From an uncultured Planktomarina sp. (GTDB lineage: Bacteria; Pseudomonadota; Alphaproteobacteria; Rhodobacterales; Rhodobacteraceae): DNA of 64,000 nucleotides. Within the stretch, counting starts at the first letter, position 1, and each line of letters opens with the position of its first letter. The notes under the pieces were generated by a model. That model searched no databases. It was not told the origin of the DNA and worked only from the letters and a program-made list of their open reading frames with translations. Where the stretch lies: assembly GCA_943788425.1 (NCBI GenBank), contig CALSQF010000006.1, positions 1-64,000 of the forward strand. The letters are read 5' to 3'. A program made the position numbers and the translations under genes. Shown here piece by piece: positions 48,039 to 57,622 of the stretch.

Positions 48039-48587
48039 TCAGACTGTCAATTTCTTGTACTCCCCTGGCATGAGATCCTCCAAACGCCAATCGCCAATTT
48101 GCGCGCGGATGAGGCGTAGGCAGGGGTGCCCTACGGCTGCGGTCATGCGGCGAATTTGGCGATTTTTGCCCTCGCGTATGACCATCTCTATCCAGCTGTC
48201 CGGCACCGATTTGCGCACCCGAATAGGCGGATTGCGTGGCCAGAGGCCCATCGGCTCTTCTATCAGTCGCGCTTTGGCCGCTTGAGTGACACCATCTTTC
48301 AAACGCACCCCGCGCCGTAGGCTTTGCAAGGCGTCTTCTTGCGGCGCGCCCTCAACCTGTACCCAATAGGTTTTTGCCATTTTGTGTTTTGGATCGGCAA
48401 TCTGGGCCTGCAATTTACCGTCATCGGTTAAGAGCAACAGACCCTCGCTGTCCCGATCCAATCGACCAGCAGGGTAGACATGCGAAACCGGGACATAGTG
48501 CGATAGAGTCTCACGCCCACTGGCCTCGAGGCTTCGATCGGTGAATTGTGACAAGACATTGAACGGCTTGTTGAACAGGATCAGCAC
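48039..48587 (-). CDS. rluE: RluE/RsuA-type rRNA pseudouridine synthase
   Basis: A 182-residue enzyme without an S4 domain, the RluE layout (23S rRNA pseudouridine near 2457). The catalytic aspartate is in PAGRLDRDSEGLLLLT near 46, and the C-terminal EGKNRQIRRMTAAVGHP motif near 143. I chose GTG 48587 (VLILFNKPF), which gives a 7-base overlap with the preceding gene and the family start; an ATG at 48614 would give a 34-base overlap. RluE rather than RluB/RsuA is inferred from length. Confidence 0.8.
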   Translation of the reverse strand: MLILFNKPFNVLSQFTDRSLEASGRETLSHYVPVSHVYPAGRLDRDSEGLLLLTDDGKLQAQIADPKHKMAKTYWVQVEGAPQEDALQSLRRGVRLKDGVTQAAKARLIEEPMGLWPRNPPIRVRKSVPDSWIEMVIREGKNRQIRRMTAAVGHPCLRLIRAQIGDWRLEDLMPGEYKKLTV

Positions 48588-49726
48588 CTGAGCGCCTGTT
48601 CCAAATCGGCGCATAGATCCTGCGCATCCTCAATACCGATAGATAAGCGCAGGAGCTGTTCAGGAATGCCCGTATCAGGTTCAATCGTGTGCCTATGTTC
48701 CACAAGGCTTTCCACCCCGCCCAAAGAAGTGGCGCGGTGAAATAAATTCAATCGACCTGCGACCCGAAGAGCATCCGTAGCTCCACCCTTCACGCAAAAA
48801 GACAAGAGCGAGCCAAACCCACCTGTCATTTGTCGCTTGGCCACCTTATGCCCTTCGAAATTGAGCAGGCCAGGATAAAATACGCGCTCCACTGCGTCGT
48901 GGCTTTGCAAAAATTCTGCCACAGCCTGGGCATTTTGGGACATGCGCTCGACGCGCAAAGGCAGAGTGCGGATCGAACGAATAAGCAACCAAGCCTCAAA
49001 ACTGCCGATCACCGCGCCCGCATCATGACGATCTATGGCGATCGCTTGCCAATGCGGATCGGCAGGTACATTGGTCGCCAAAACTCCGGCCAAGACATCC
49101 GAATGGCCATTGATCCCTTTGGTCGCCGAATGCATGACAATATCCGCCCCAAAATCCAAGGCGCGGGTCAAAATTGGGGTTGCGGCCGTGGCATCAACCA
49201 CCAATCGCCCGCCCGCCGCATGGGTGGCCTCGGCGACGCGCGTGATATCTGTTGTCCGCAGCCATGGGTTTGAAGGCGTCTCAACAAACACTAAATCCGG
49301 CTGGTGATGCACGCAGACACTTTGCGCCTGCCCAATATCGCTCAAATCCGCCTCAATCAGCGTCACAGACCGGCGGGCACAAAACTCCCGCAACCACTTC
49401 GTTGTGCCCCAATAAATCTGCGACTGCACCAAGACTGTCGCACCACTTGGCACAGCACGAAACACCGCCGCAATCGCGGCCATACCATTGGGAAACAATA
49501 ATGCGGCCTCGGCGTTATCAAGCTGCGCCAAAAGTGCTTCGGCAATACGGCCCACATCGTTGTCATCACGGGCATAGATATTACCTGTGGGATGCAGCTG
49601 ATAGCTGCGGTCCCTTGCGAAGGTGGTACTGGGCTGAATGGGCGGGACCACCCCGCCGCTGGCCGCGTCAATATAACCGCCCGCCTGTGCCGCAATGGTC
49701 GCTACTGATAGGCCGCGTTTCGCCAT
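48581..49726 (-). CDS. Trans-sulfuration PLP enzyme (cystathionine gamma-synthase/lyase family)
   Basis: A 381-residue Cys/Met metabolism enzyme. It has YARDDNDVGRIAEALLAQLD near 52, FVETPSNPWLRTTDI near 145, the PLP lysine in HSATKGINGHSDVLAG near 200 and a C-terminal TSLGGVESLVEHRHT near 330. Cystathionine gamma-synthase, beta- or gamma-lyase cannot be separated by eye. GGAGG lies 5' of ATG 49726. It sits between polA and the pseudouridine synthase gene on one strand. Confidence 0.85.
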   Translation of the reverse strand: MAKRGLSVATIAAQAGGYIDAASGGVVPPIQPSTTFARDRSYQLHPTGNIYARDDNDVGRIAEALLAQLDNAEAALLFPNGMAAIAAVFRAVPSGATVLVQSQIYWGTTKWLREFCARRSVTLIEADLSDIGQAQSVCVHHQPDLVFVETPSNPWLRTTDITRVAEATHAAGGRLVVDATAATPILTRALDFGADIVMHSATKGINGHSDVLAGVLATNVPADPHWQAIAIDRHDAGAVIGSFEAWLLIRSIRTLPLRVERMSQNAQAVAEFLQSHDAVERVFYPGLLNFEGHKVAKRQMTGGFGSLLSFCVKGGATDALRVAGRLNLFHRATSLGGVESLVEHRHTIEPDTGIPEQLLRLSIGIEDAQDLCADLEQALRC

Positions 49727-49751
49727 AAATTTCCTCCTTTTGCCTCAAACT

Positions 49752-52547
49752 CTAATGCGCGACGGCCCAGTTTGGCCCAGATCCGGCTTCAACAATCAAA
49801 GGCACATCCAGCTTGACCACGGGCAAGCTGGCCCGTTCCATCACTTGCTTAGCAACGTCGATAAGCTCCTGGACAGCACAATCTTCAACTTCAAACAGCA
49901 ATTCGTCGTGTACTTGCAACAACATTTTGGCCGGTAGATGCGCAATCGCCTCGGGCATGCGCACCATCGCACGGCGGATGACATCTGCCGCAGTGCCTTG
50001 GATCGGCGCATTGATTGCGGCGCGTTTGGCAAAACCAGCATGCGGGCCTTTGGCGCCAATTTCCGGCGTATGAATGCGGCGCCCAAACAACGTTTGCACA
50101 TAGCCGTGCTCTTTGGCGAAAGCTACGGTCTCGTCCATATAGGTCCGAATGCCCGGGAAACGTTCAAAATAGGTATCGATGAACGCCTGAGCCTCTGCCC
50201 GCGGAATGCGCAGATTGCGCGCAAGGCCAAAGCCAGAAATACCATAGATCACCCCAAAATTAATAGCTTTTGCTCTGCGGCGCACATCAGATGTCATCTG
50301 ATCAAGCGGCACATCAAACATCTGACTTGCTGTCAGCGCGTGAATATCAATCCCATCGGCAAAGGCCTGTTTCAGACTTGAAATATCGGCAATATGGGCC
50401 AGGATGCGCAGCTCGATTTGTGAATAATCGAGGGCAACCAATGTTTTGCCTGCCTCCGCCACAAAAGCCTCGCGAATTTTGCGGCCTTCTTCTGTCCGAA
50501 TGGGGATATTTTGCAAATTGGGATCAGTTGAGGCCAAACGCCCGGTGCTTGCGCCCGCGATCGAATAAGATGTGTGCACGCGGCCAGTCTCAGGATGAAT
50601 ATGGTCTTGCAGCGCGTCGGTATAGGTGGACTTCAGCTTGCTCAATTGACGCCAGTCTAAAACCCGCCCGGGCAATTCATGTTCCGTCGCTAAATCTTCT
50701 AACACATCGACCCCGGTGGCATAGGCGCCGGTTTTGCCCTTCTTGCCGCCCGGGAGCGCCAGTTCATCAAAGAGCACTTCGCCAAGCTGCTTAGGGGATC
50801 CGACATTAAAGCTCCGCCCTGCCATCTGGTGAATTTCAGCCTCAAGACCCGCCATCTTTTGTGCGAAACCATTTGACATACGGCTCAAGACATCTCGGTC
50901 CACTTTGATCCCCTGCATCTCCATATCCACCAGTACCGGCACGAGAGGGCGCTCAAGGCTTTCATAGACCGATGTCACCCGATTAAGATGCAAACGCGGT
51001 TTGAGATAGTGCCAGAGGCGCAGGGTGATATCGGCATCTTCTGCCGCGTAGCGGCTGGCCTCATCAATTGAAACGCGATCAAAGGTTATCGCGGACTTCC
51101 CACTGCCCAGAAGTGTTTTGATCGAGATCGGCGCATGATCGAGATAACGCGCGCTCAAGAGATCCATCCCATGATTGTGCAAGCCACCATTTTGTGCGTA
51201 GCTCATCAACATTGTGTCATCGATCGGCGCCACTTGAATGCCCACTCGCGCCAAAATCTTGGCGTCATATTTCATATTCTGACCGATTTTCAGAATGGTG
51301 GAATCTTCCAGCATCGGTTTGAGCATGGCCAAAGCCGTGTCGTGATCCATCTGGCCCTCGGCCAAAGCATCCGTGCCAAAAAGATCATCAGATTGACCCG
51401 CGCGATGCGTGAGCGGCAAATAGGCCGCCTCACCGGCCTCAACACATAATGAGACCCCGACCAAATCCGCGCGCATTTCATTCAAACCGGTCGTTTCCGT
51501 ATCCACGGCTACATAGCCGCGGGCATAAATGCGATCAATCCAAGCTTGCAGAGCCACCGCGTCTCGAATGGTCTCATATTTGCTTGCATCAAAGGCCACC
51601 GCAGCCGGGGCCTCAATCGCTGCCTGCTGCACTTCTGGCTCGGCAATAGTTGGGGCTTCAACCCCCAGCTTTTCAGACAACCTTTTGCTGAGGGTGCGAA
51701 ATTCCATCTCTGCAACAAAGGCCATAAGTTCCCTTGGGTCTGGATCTCGCACCTCCAGGTCTTCGATAGAGAAATCCAGCTCCATGTTGCAATCCAACTG
51801 AACCAACTGTTTGGACAGTTCAATCTGCGGCCGATTGTCCATCAGACTTTCGCGGCGCTTGGGCTGTTTGATCTCGCCAGCGCGGTCCAGAAGCTCTTCC
51901 AAAGAGCCATATTCGTTGATCAGCAAAGCTGCGGTTTTAATGCCAATGCCGGGCGCTCCGGGCACATTGTCAACGCTGTCGCCTGCCAAAGCTTGTACAT
52001 CAACCACACGCTCCGGGGCGACACCAAATTTCTCAACAACACCGTCGCGATCAATCACCTTGTTTTTCATAGCATCCAGCATCACAACACCGCCACCGAC
52101 CAACTGCATCAAATCCTTGTCAGAGCTGATAATGGTACACGCGCCCCCCGCTTCACGGGCGCGGCATGCCAAAGTTGCGATGATGTCATCCGCTTCAAAC
52201 CCTTCGACCTCTTTACATGCCACATTGAAAGCCCGTGTTGCGGCGCGGGTGAGCGGAAATTGTGGGATCAAATCTTCCGGCGTGGCAGATCGGTTCGCCT
52301 TATACAGATCATACATATCATTGCGAAATGTCTTGCCAGAATGATCAAAGATCACGGCGACATGAGTGGGCGCATCGGGGCCAGTGTTGTTTTCCACATA
52401 TCTTTGCAACATGTTGCAAAATCCAGCCACTGCGCCCACCGGCAAACCATCTGATTTGCGCGTCAGCGGCGGCAAAGCGTGATAGGCGCGAAAGATGAAG
52501 GCTGACCCGTCGATCAGATGCAAATGATGTCCTTTTCCGAATGCCAT
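49752..52547 (-). CDS. polA: DNA polymerase I
   Basis: A 931-residue polymerase with all three activities. The 5' nuclease (about 1-290) has HLIDGSAFIFRAYHALP and GFEADDIIATLA. The 3'-5' exonuclease has the DxE site in AVDTETTGL near 348. The polymerase palm has LDYSQIELRILAH near 706 and HDELLFEVE near 883. It fills gaps in repair and removes Okazaki primers. The intact long frame is a useful control against sequence error in this window. Confidence 0.97.
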   Translation of the reverse strand: MAFGKGHHLHLIDGSAFIFRAYHALPPLTRKSDGLPVGAVAGFCNMLQRYVENNTGPDAPTHVAVIFDHSGKTFRNDMYDLYKANRSATPEDLIPQFPLTRAATRAFNVACKEVEGFEADDIIATLACRAREAGGACTIISSDKDLMQLVGGGVVMLDAMKNKVIDRDGVVEKFGVAPERVVDVQALAGDSVDNVPGAPGIGIKTAALLINEYGSLEELLDRAGEIKQPKRRESLMDNRPQIELSKQLVQLDCNMELDFSIEDLEVRDPDPRELMAFVAEMEFRTLSKRLSEKLGVEAPTIAEPEVQQAAIEAPAAVAFDASKYETIRDAVALQAWIDRIYARGYVAVDTETTGLNEMRADLVGVSLCVEAGEAAYLPLTHRAGQSDDLFGTDALAEGQMDHDTALAMLKPMLEDSTILKIGQNMKYDAKILARVGIQVAPIDDTMLMSYAQNGGLHNHGMDLLSARYLDHAPISIKTLLGSGKSAITFDRVSIDEASRYAAEDADITLRLWHYLKPRLHLNRVTSVYESLERPLVPVLVDMEMQGIKVDRDVLSRMSNGFAQKMAGLEAEIHQMAGRSFNVGSPKQLGEVLFDELALPGGKKGKTGAYATGVDVLEDLATEHELPGRVLDWRQLSKLKSTYTDALQDHIHPETGRVHTSYSIAGASTGRLASTDPNLQNIPIRTEEGRKIREAFVAEAGKTLVALDYSQIELRILAHIADISSLKQAFADGIDIHALTASQMFDVPLDQMTSDVRRRAKAINFGVIYGISGFGLARNLRIPRAEAQAFIDTYFERFPGIRTYMDETVAFAKEHGYVQTLFGRRIHTPEIGAKGPHAGFAKRAAINAPIQGTAADVIRRAMVRMPEAIAHLPAKMLLQVHDELLFEVEDCAVQELIDVAKQVMERASLPVVKLDVPLIVEAGSGPNWAVAH

Positions 52548-52589
52548 AATGATGCTATCCTTGGATCATTGATTAAGACTGTTTGTGGC

Positions 52590-53039
52590 ATGAAAAATTT
52601 ATACCTGCCAGTGCTACTGGCCTTGAGTTGTACATTTGCATCCGCCTCGGTGCCGGTTCCTGACGAAAACTGCTTCGATATCCCTGACAGCCGCGACAGT
52701 TGCTCGCCGCTTCTGGCTTGTTTTGGCAATAGCGGTAAATATTTTGCAGGTCGGGCTTTGGGCCGGGATGAAGGAACCCTGGCCGGCGTAATCAATTTTG
52801 GGGCGATCTGCACGGGCACATGGGTCTCTCGCAATTTTATCGGAACGGGCTAAGCCAATTTCGAGTGCGACAATGGCCATTGGGGCAAGGTAATTTTTTA
52901 CTATCGCGACGATGTGAGCGGCAAAGTCAAAGGATATGGCCTCACCAATCACGGCGTGAGCATCCACGCTTGGTCCGGCCATTATATCCAAGATTTCCTT
53001 AATGAAAAGAGTGGTCAGGTGGAAATTCCGCTGAGTTAG
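52590..53039 (+). pseudogene. Small secreted protein with internal stop
   Basis: ATG 52590 starts a signal peptide (YLPVLLALSCTFASA) and a cysteine-rich exported protein. An in-frame TAA at 52851-52853 interrupts it. The same frame continues coherently for another 61 codons (FECDNGHWGKVIFYYRDD, GVSIHAWSGHYIQDFL) to TAG at 53037-53039, giving 149 codons including the internal stop. Relatives I do not recognise. Either a recent nonsense mutation, or a shorter active product of 87 residues. The gap to polA is only 42 bases, so they are divergent. Confidence 0.65.
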
Positions 53040-53045
53040 GACAGT

Positions 53046-53225
53046 TTAGATCTGTCCTTCAAAATCCTTATGCACCATTTTTGCATCACAATAGGGGCAT
53101 TCAACCCACCCATGCTCATTGGGTATCTGCAACCAAACGCGCGGGTGCCCCAAGGCGCCCTCACCACCGTCACAGGCCACACGATAAGCCTCTACAATTT
53201 TTGTCTCAGGTGCTTGAGTTGTCAT
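53046..53225 (-). CDS. Zinc-finger (zf-CHCC) protein, NDUFS6-like
   Basis: A 59-residue protein of the zf-CHCC family. Cys (VACDGG), His (LGHPRVWL), Cys-x2-Cys ([10 protein letters not shown]) form one zinc site, as in the accessory NDUFS6-type subunit of alphaproteobacterial complex I. GAAGG precedes ATG 53225. Upstream in-frame ATGs to 53375 were rejected because they run into the divergent ABC gene. Confidence 0.85.
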   Translation of the reverse strand: MTTQAPETKIVEAYRVACDGGEGALGHPRVWLQIPNEHGWVECPYCDAKMVHKDFEGQI

Positions 53226-53323
53226 TTTTTTGCCTTCTGGTTGCTGTTGGGACTTGCTGCGCATATGTCGCTGGATAAGATACCAAAACACGCGCAACCC
53301 ACAAGCACTTTGAAAGGCCGAAT

Positions 53324-54244
53324 ATGTCACAAAATGCGATTGAGCTGCGCGGTTTGAAGAAAACCTATGCCGCAACCAAAAAAACTGAGGCCAAGACGGC
53401 GCTCTCAGGCATTGATTTGGATATTCCGCGGGGCGCCATCTTCGGGCTCTTGGGACCCAATGGCGCGGGGAAATCGACCTTGATCAATATTCTCGCCGGA
53501 TTGGTGAAAAAATCCGCGGGCTCAGTCAATATCTGGGGCTTTGATCAAGATGAGAATCCGCGACAATCGCGCGCCTCGATTGGGGTTATGCCGCAAGAAT
53601 TGAACCTCGACCCGTTCTTCACGCCCGGAGCCTCGCTAGATATGCAGGCCGGCTTATACGGCGTGCCCAAAGCTCTGCGCAAAACCGATGAAATTCTACG
53701 GTTGATCGGATTGGAGGACAAAGCCAATGCCTATGCGCGCAGTCTTTCAGGTGGCATGCGCCGACGATTGCTTTTGGGCAAAGCGCTCGTCCATGGTCCA
53801 CAGATCTTGGTGCTCGATGAGCCCACAGCGGGGGTGGATATCGGCCTGCGCCAGATGCTCTGGGACAATGTGCGCCAGCTCAATGCGGACGGCATGACTG
53901 TGATTCTCACCACCCATTACCTCGAAGAAGCTCAAGAAATGTGCGATCAAATCGCCATTATTCACGAGGGCGCGCTGCGCGCATTGGACACCACAGCCAA
54001 CCTTCTGTCAAAACTTGACACAAAAACCTTAGTTGTTGAGAGTGAACCGCCCGTGGATATCAGTCTGCCTGCCGGGGTGACACAAAGCCAGCGGGCCGAT
54101 GGCACCTTGGCCTTCACGTATAGCCGCAGTTCCATTTCTCCCGGTGAAATTTTAGATGCGCTACGCCTTGCGGGCGTCAAGATTTTGGACATCCAAACCG
54201 AACAGCCCGACTTGCAAGACGTCTTTTTGGACATCACCAAATAG
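53324..54244 (+). CDS. ABC transporter ATPase (ABC-2 type), orphan
   Basis: A 306-residue ATPase with Walker [12 protein letters not shown] near 47, [19 protein letters not shown] near 140 and Walker [13 protein letters not shown] near 163, plus a C-terminal extension typical of exporters of the drug or polysaccharide class. No permease gene is adjacent: the next gene is on the other strand. It therefore works with a membrane partner encoded elsewhere, or acts alone. Substrate is unknown. Confidence 0.88.
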   Translation: MSQNAIELRGLKKTYAATKKTEAKTALSGIDLDIPRGAIFGLLGPNGAGKSTLINILAGLVKKSAGSVNIWGFDQDENPRQSRASIGVMPQELNLDPFFTPGASLDMQAGLYGVPKALRKTDEILRLIGLEDKANAYARSLSGGMRRRLLLGKALVHGPQILVLDEPTAGVDIGLRQMLWDNVRQLNADGMTVILTTHYLEEAQEMCDQIAIIHEGALRALDTTANLLSKLDTKTLVVESEPPVDISLPAGVTQSQRADGTLAFTYSRSSISPGEILDALRLAGVKILDIQTEQPDLQDVFLDITK

Positions 54245-54255
54245 GCCGGTACCCG

Positions 54256-54636
54256 CTAGGCTTCGCGCAACATCCGCCCAAGCGGCCGACCGGCGACGAG
54301 ATGCACATGCAAATGCGGCACCTCCTGCACCCCATTGCGTCCTGAATTGGCCAAGAGACGATAGCCATCGCCTCCGGTGCCAGGATCAACCTTCAAGGCC
54401 GTTGCTACCTGACCAACTGCACGGGTGAAATCAACAATCTCCTCTGCACTGGCGGAATTGGCAAAATGGTCAAAACAGACGTAAGCTCCTTTGGGAATTA
54501 CCAAAACATGCTCCGGCGCTTGTGCCTGAATATCGCGAAACGCTAGGCTGTGTTCGGTCTCTAGTACGGTAGTGTTGGGAATTTCCCCACGTAAAATCTT
54601 AGCGAAGATATTTTGATTGTCATACTCATACGCCAT
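54256..54636 (-). CDS. HIT-family nucleotide hydrolase
   Basis: A 126-residue histidine-triad protein, HINT-like. The N-terminal NIFAKILRGEIPNTTVLET and the active HLHVHLVAGRPLG motif near 108 are intact. It removes groups from nucleoside 5'-phosphoramidates. ATG 54636 fits the family start. It is the last gene of the nth-pfkB-hypothetical-HIT strand group. Confidence 0.92.
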   Translation of the reverse strand: MAYEYDNQNIFAKILRGEIPNTTVLETEHSLAFRDIQAQAPEHVLVIPKGAYVCFDHFANSASAEEIVDFTRAVGQVATALKVDPGTGGDGYRLLANSGRNGVQEVPHLHVHLVAGRPLGRMLREA

Positions 54637-54646
54637 CAACAGGCTC

Positions 54647-54997
54647 CTAATCCGAAAACAAATGGTCCAATGCCAGTATGGCACGAGCCTTTTCGATAGA
54701 GATACTCAAAAATTCTGCCAATGGCACGGCATTTTCCACAAGCGCCACCTCTTCGTAGATCTGATAACTTTGCGGGAATTGCGCATCGATAATTTGGTGG
54801 TGCTCATGCAAAACATCTTGGCCCAGGGTCGGCAACAGGCGCTGCGTGACTTCCTTGGGGGAGCCTTCGACGATAAATCCTGTACGCTGCACATGACCAA
54901 TCAAATAGGTCTCATTAAATTGGCACATCATCAACATAGCTCTGAAGATCCCACCAATAAAATGCCCATCGGCGAGATTAATCTTGATGAAATTCAC
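54647..54997 (-). CDS. Hypothetical protein in the nth-HIT gene row
   Basis: A 116-residue soluble protein that I do not recognise. It has no signal peptide or membrane helix and is rich in His and acidic residues (DVLHEHHQIIDAQ). It lies 29 bases after the PfkB kinase and 10 bases before the HIT gene on the same strand, so it is probably co-transcribed. The reading frame and spacing support a real gene. Confidence 0.7.
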   Translation of the reverse strand: MNFIKINLADGHFIGGIFRAMLMMCQFNETYLIGHVQRTGFIVEGSPKEVTQRLLPTLGQDVLHEHHQIIDAQFPQSYQIYEEVALVENAVPLAEFLSISIEKARAILALDHLFSD

Positions 54998-55026
54998 GCA
55001 AAATTGAGCGAAACCTAAAGGCGGGT

Positions 55027-56019
55027 CTAAATAATACCCTGCTTTTTGAGCATCTGTGCGATCGAAGTAGCAGGGCGCGGACCGATGTGTCCGATCACCT
55101 CTCCTGCGGCAATACCACCGATTTTGCCGCAGGTCTCAAGATCAAGCCCTTGGGCCACCCCATATAGAAAGCCAGCGGCAAATTGATCGCCTGCACCTGT
55201 GGCGTCAACTGGGATCACTGGGACAACCGGCACATCCCAGCGCGCATCCGCCTGGCATATCGAGACACCCTGTTCCGAGCGCGTGCACACCACCAAATCA
55301 CAATCTGCAGCCCCCATTTTGAGCGCTTTTGCCAAGTCATCCGTTTGATACAGCGACTTCAGCTCTTCTTCGTTGCATAAGAAAAAATCCAATGGGCCCA
55401 ACACCAAAGCGCGAAAGTCATCACGATGCCGATCCACACAAAAGGGGTCGGACAGTGAAATTCCAGCGCGCGCACCAGATTGCCGTGCCAACGATGCGGC
55501 CTTGCGAAACGCCTCCTTGCCGGGCTCCTTGTCAAAGAGATATCCCTCAAAGAATAGTATTCCACAGTCAGTGATCACCTCGTCAGGCACATCTTCTGGT
55601 CCAACATCTGATGAAATTCCAAGATAGGTGTTCATTGAACGCTCACCATCAGGTGACACGAAAATCATTGACCGCGACGTCGGAAGCACCGCATTGCGCA
55701 CCGGCGGGTTTGGAAAGTCCGTGCCTTCTGTTTGCATTGCCAAAGCGTAGGAATGACCCAAGTCATCATCGGCAACCCGTCCGATAAAAGCCGTACGAAG
55801 ACCCAAAGATCCAAGCCCTGCAATCGTATTGGCCACAGATCCACCGGGCGTTTCTGTCCGGCTCTCCATCGCTGCGAAGAGCGCTTCAGCGCGCGGACGG
55901 TCAACCAGCTGCATGATGCCCTTTTCAACCCCGTTTTCGGCCAAAAATTCGTCACTGCTGATCGCAATAACGTCCGATACGGCATTTCCGATACCAACCA
56001 CCTGATAGGCTTTTCTCAC
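55027..56019 (-). CDS. PfkB-family sugar/adenosine kinase
   Basis: A 330-residue ribokinase-fold kinase. It has GIGNAVSDVIA at the N-terminus, GGSVANTIAGLGSLG near 59 and the anion-hole/catalytic motif PVDATGAGDQFAAGF near 270. The family in this clade is usually annotated as adenosine kinase. ATGA overlap with nth. The exact nucleoside or sugar is not readable. Confidence 0.87.
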   Translation of the reverse strand: MRKAYQVVGIGNAVSDVIAISSDEFLAENGVEKGIMQLVDRPRAEALFAAMESRTETPGGSVANTIAGLGSLGLRTAFIGRVADDDLGHSYALAMQTEGTDFPNPPVRNAVLPTSRSMIFVSPDGERSMNTYLGISSDVGPEDVPDEVITDCGILFFEGYLFDKEPGKEAFRKAASLARQSGARAGISLSDPFCVDRHRDDFRALVLGPLDFFLCNEEELKSLYQTDDLAKALKMGAADCDLVVCTRSEQGVSICQADARWDVPVVPVIPVDATGAGDQFAAGFLYGVAQGLDLETCGKIGGIAAGEVIGHIGPRPATSIAQMLKKQGII

Positions 56020-56660
56020 TGATTTTTCTCCTCAAATTGGCATAAATCACTGATAATGCAGGCGCGGCATTTGGGATTTCGCGCGACACAAATATATCGC
56101 CCATGCAATATCAACCAATGATGTGCGTGCAACTGAAAATCCGCAGGCACATTGTCTTCAATCGCCCGTTCAACCTGATCAACCGTTTTGCCCGGCGCAA
56201 TGCCCGCACGATTTCCCACCCGGAAAATATGCGTATCCACCGCCTGTGCCGGCTGCTGCCACCACATATTCAATACGACATTTGCAGTTTTACGTCCAAC
56301 CCCTGGTAGGCTTTGCAAGGCGGCCCGTGAATTGGGCACCTCGCCCCCAAACTTTTCCACCAAAATCTGCGCCATCTTCATCACATTGCGGGCTTTGGTC
56401 TTATAAAGGCCAATGGTCTTGATATGGGCGATCAACCCCTCTTCACCGAGATCCAGCATTTTTTGCGGCGTATCTACGATTTTGAACAGCGCCTCTGTGG
56501 CTTTGTTGACGCCCTTATCTGTCGCCTGCGCCGAAAGAGCCACGGCCACCACGAGCGTATAGGCGTTCACATGATTGAGCTCACCCTTTGGTTCAGCTTC
56601 GCTGTTTTCAAACCGCGAGAAGATTTCGCGCATAACCGGATAGGGGAGTTGTTTTGCCAT
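56016..56660 (-). CDS. nth: Endonuclease III
   Basis: A 214-residue base-excision glycosylase/AP lyase. The helix-hairpin-helix with catalytic lysine is LPGVGRKTANVVLN near 116. The catalytic aspartate is in VDTHIFRVGNR near 140. The 4Fe-4S site C-x6-C-x2-C-x5-C is at the C-terminus (residues about 191-207). It removes oxidised pyrimidines. It is first in a four-gene row. Confidence 0.96.
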   Translation of the reverse strand: MAKQLPYPVMREIFSRFENSEAEPKGELNHVNAYTLVVAVALSAQATDKGVNKATEALFKIVDTPQKMLDLGEEGLIAHIKTIGLYKTKARNVMKMAQILVEKFGGEVPNSRAALQSLPGVGRKTANVVLNMWWQQPAQAVDTHIFRVGNRAGIAPGKTVDQVERAIEDNVPADFQLHAHHWLILHGRYICVARNPKCRACIISDLCQFEEKNQ

Positions 56661-56840
56661 GGCAGATCTATATGAAAAATTTGAGCAAAACTAAACCAAA
56701 ATTTCTTGGCTTGTTTTTGCACATCGTCCGCAATTCATGAGCGAAGCCTTGCCGCCACACAATTCAGTGAATTGCGCAAAGATGGAAACTGGCGCATAAC
56801 AAGACGCTGCAAGAAATTGACCTGGTTTGAGGAACCCATC

Positions 56841-57500
56841 ATGAAAATTTTATCTTCTGCACTCGCCGGATCCGCATTGGTTGTTCTCACAGGATGCGTC
56901 ACGCCAGAGAGCGCGGCCATTAACAAGCCAGGTGATAACACCACCGCAGGCACGATCATGGGCGGCATGATTGGGGCCATCGCTGGCATGGAGATGTCGA
57001 GCAAAAATGATCGCAAAAAGGGGACAATTATTGGTGCCATTGTCGGCGCGACGGCCGGTAATGCAATTGGTCAAACTCTGGATCAACAAGCGGCTGATTT
57101 GCGCCGGGATCTGAACAATGATCAAGTCGATGTCACAAACACTGGGTCCGAGCTCATCGTTACGATGCCACAGGACATTCTATTTGCCTTGGATAGCGCC
57201 GCTGTGCGCAGTGACTTGCGCCGCGACTTGGGCGTTGTGGCGGGCAATTTACAGGCCTATCCAGATTCCGCCATCTTGATTGAAGGTCATACGGACAGCA
57301 CCGGAAGCGCCAACTACAACCAAGTACTGTCGCAACGTCGTGCAAATGCAGTGGCGGACGTCTTAATGAGCAATGGTGTGCCACCCGTACGCTTGCGCAC
57401 ATTTGGGCGCGGCGAGGGTGAACCCGTGGCCAGCAATCTCTCTGCCACTGGCCGTGCCCAGAACCGCCGAGTGGAAATTGTAATCCGACCAAACCTGTAA
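56841..57500 (+). CDS. OmpA-family outer-membrane lipoprotein
   Basis: A 219-residue lipoprotein with a lipobox (VLTGC, Cys about residue 18), a glycine-rich zipper segment (GTIMGGMIGAIAGME and GTIIGAIVGATAG, about 35-80) and a C-terminal OmpA peptidoglycan-binding domain (EGHTDSTGSANYN, LSQRRANAVADVL, about 130-215). It ties the outer membrane to the wall. ATG 56841 is the only start that places the lipobox correctly. Confidence 0.92.
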   Translation: MKILSSALAGSALVVLTGCVTPESAAINKPGDNTTAGTIMGGMIGAIAGMEMSSKNDRKKGTIIGAIVGATAGNAIGQTLDQQAADLRRDLNNDQVDVTNTGSELIVTMPQDILFALDSAAVRSDLRRDLGVVAGNLQAYPDSAILIEGHTDSTGSANYNQVLSQRRANAVADVLMSNGVPPVRLRTFGRGEGEPVASNLSATGRAQNRRVEIVIRPNL

Positions 57501-57588
57501 CCTTGCCTCAAATCACGCGGCTGCGCGCCGCCGCCTGGCTGAAGTAACGCAACGCCGCTTCTCGAGATGACGGTTGCGTTCCGTAGAC

Positions 57589-57607
57589 TGGTCATATAAT
57601 TTGACCA
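57589..57607. promoter_or_regulatory. Operator over the GntR gene promoter: TGGTCA-N7-TGACCA
   Basis: A perfect inverted repeat spans a TATAAT -10 (57595-57600); TTGCGT at 57574 is a weak -35. Written as TGGT-N11-ACCAAT it has the same arms and spacing as the glcD operator (39921-39945). It lies 16 bases before the regulator's ATG, so autorepression is expected. Confidence 0.6.
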
Positions 57608-57622
57608 ATCTATGGGGGATGC

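Noticed and set aside
51546-52454. 302-codon plus-strand frame
   Set aside because: Lies wholly antisense inside polA and shows no domain pattern.
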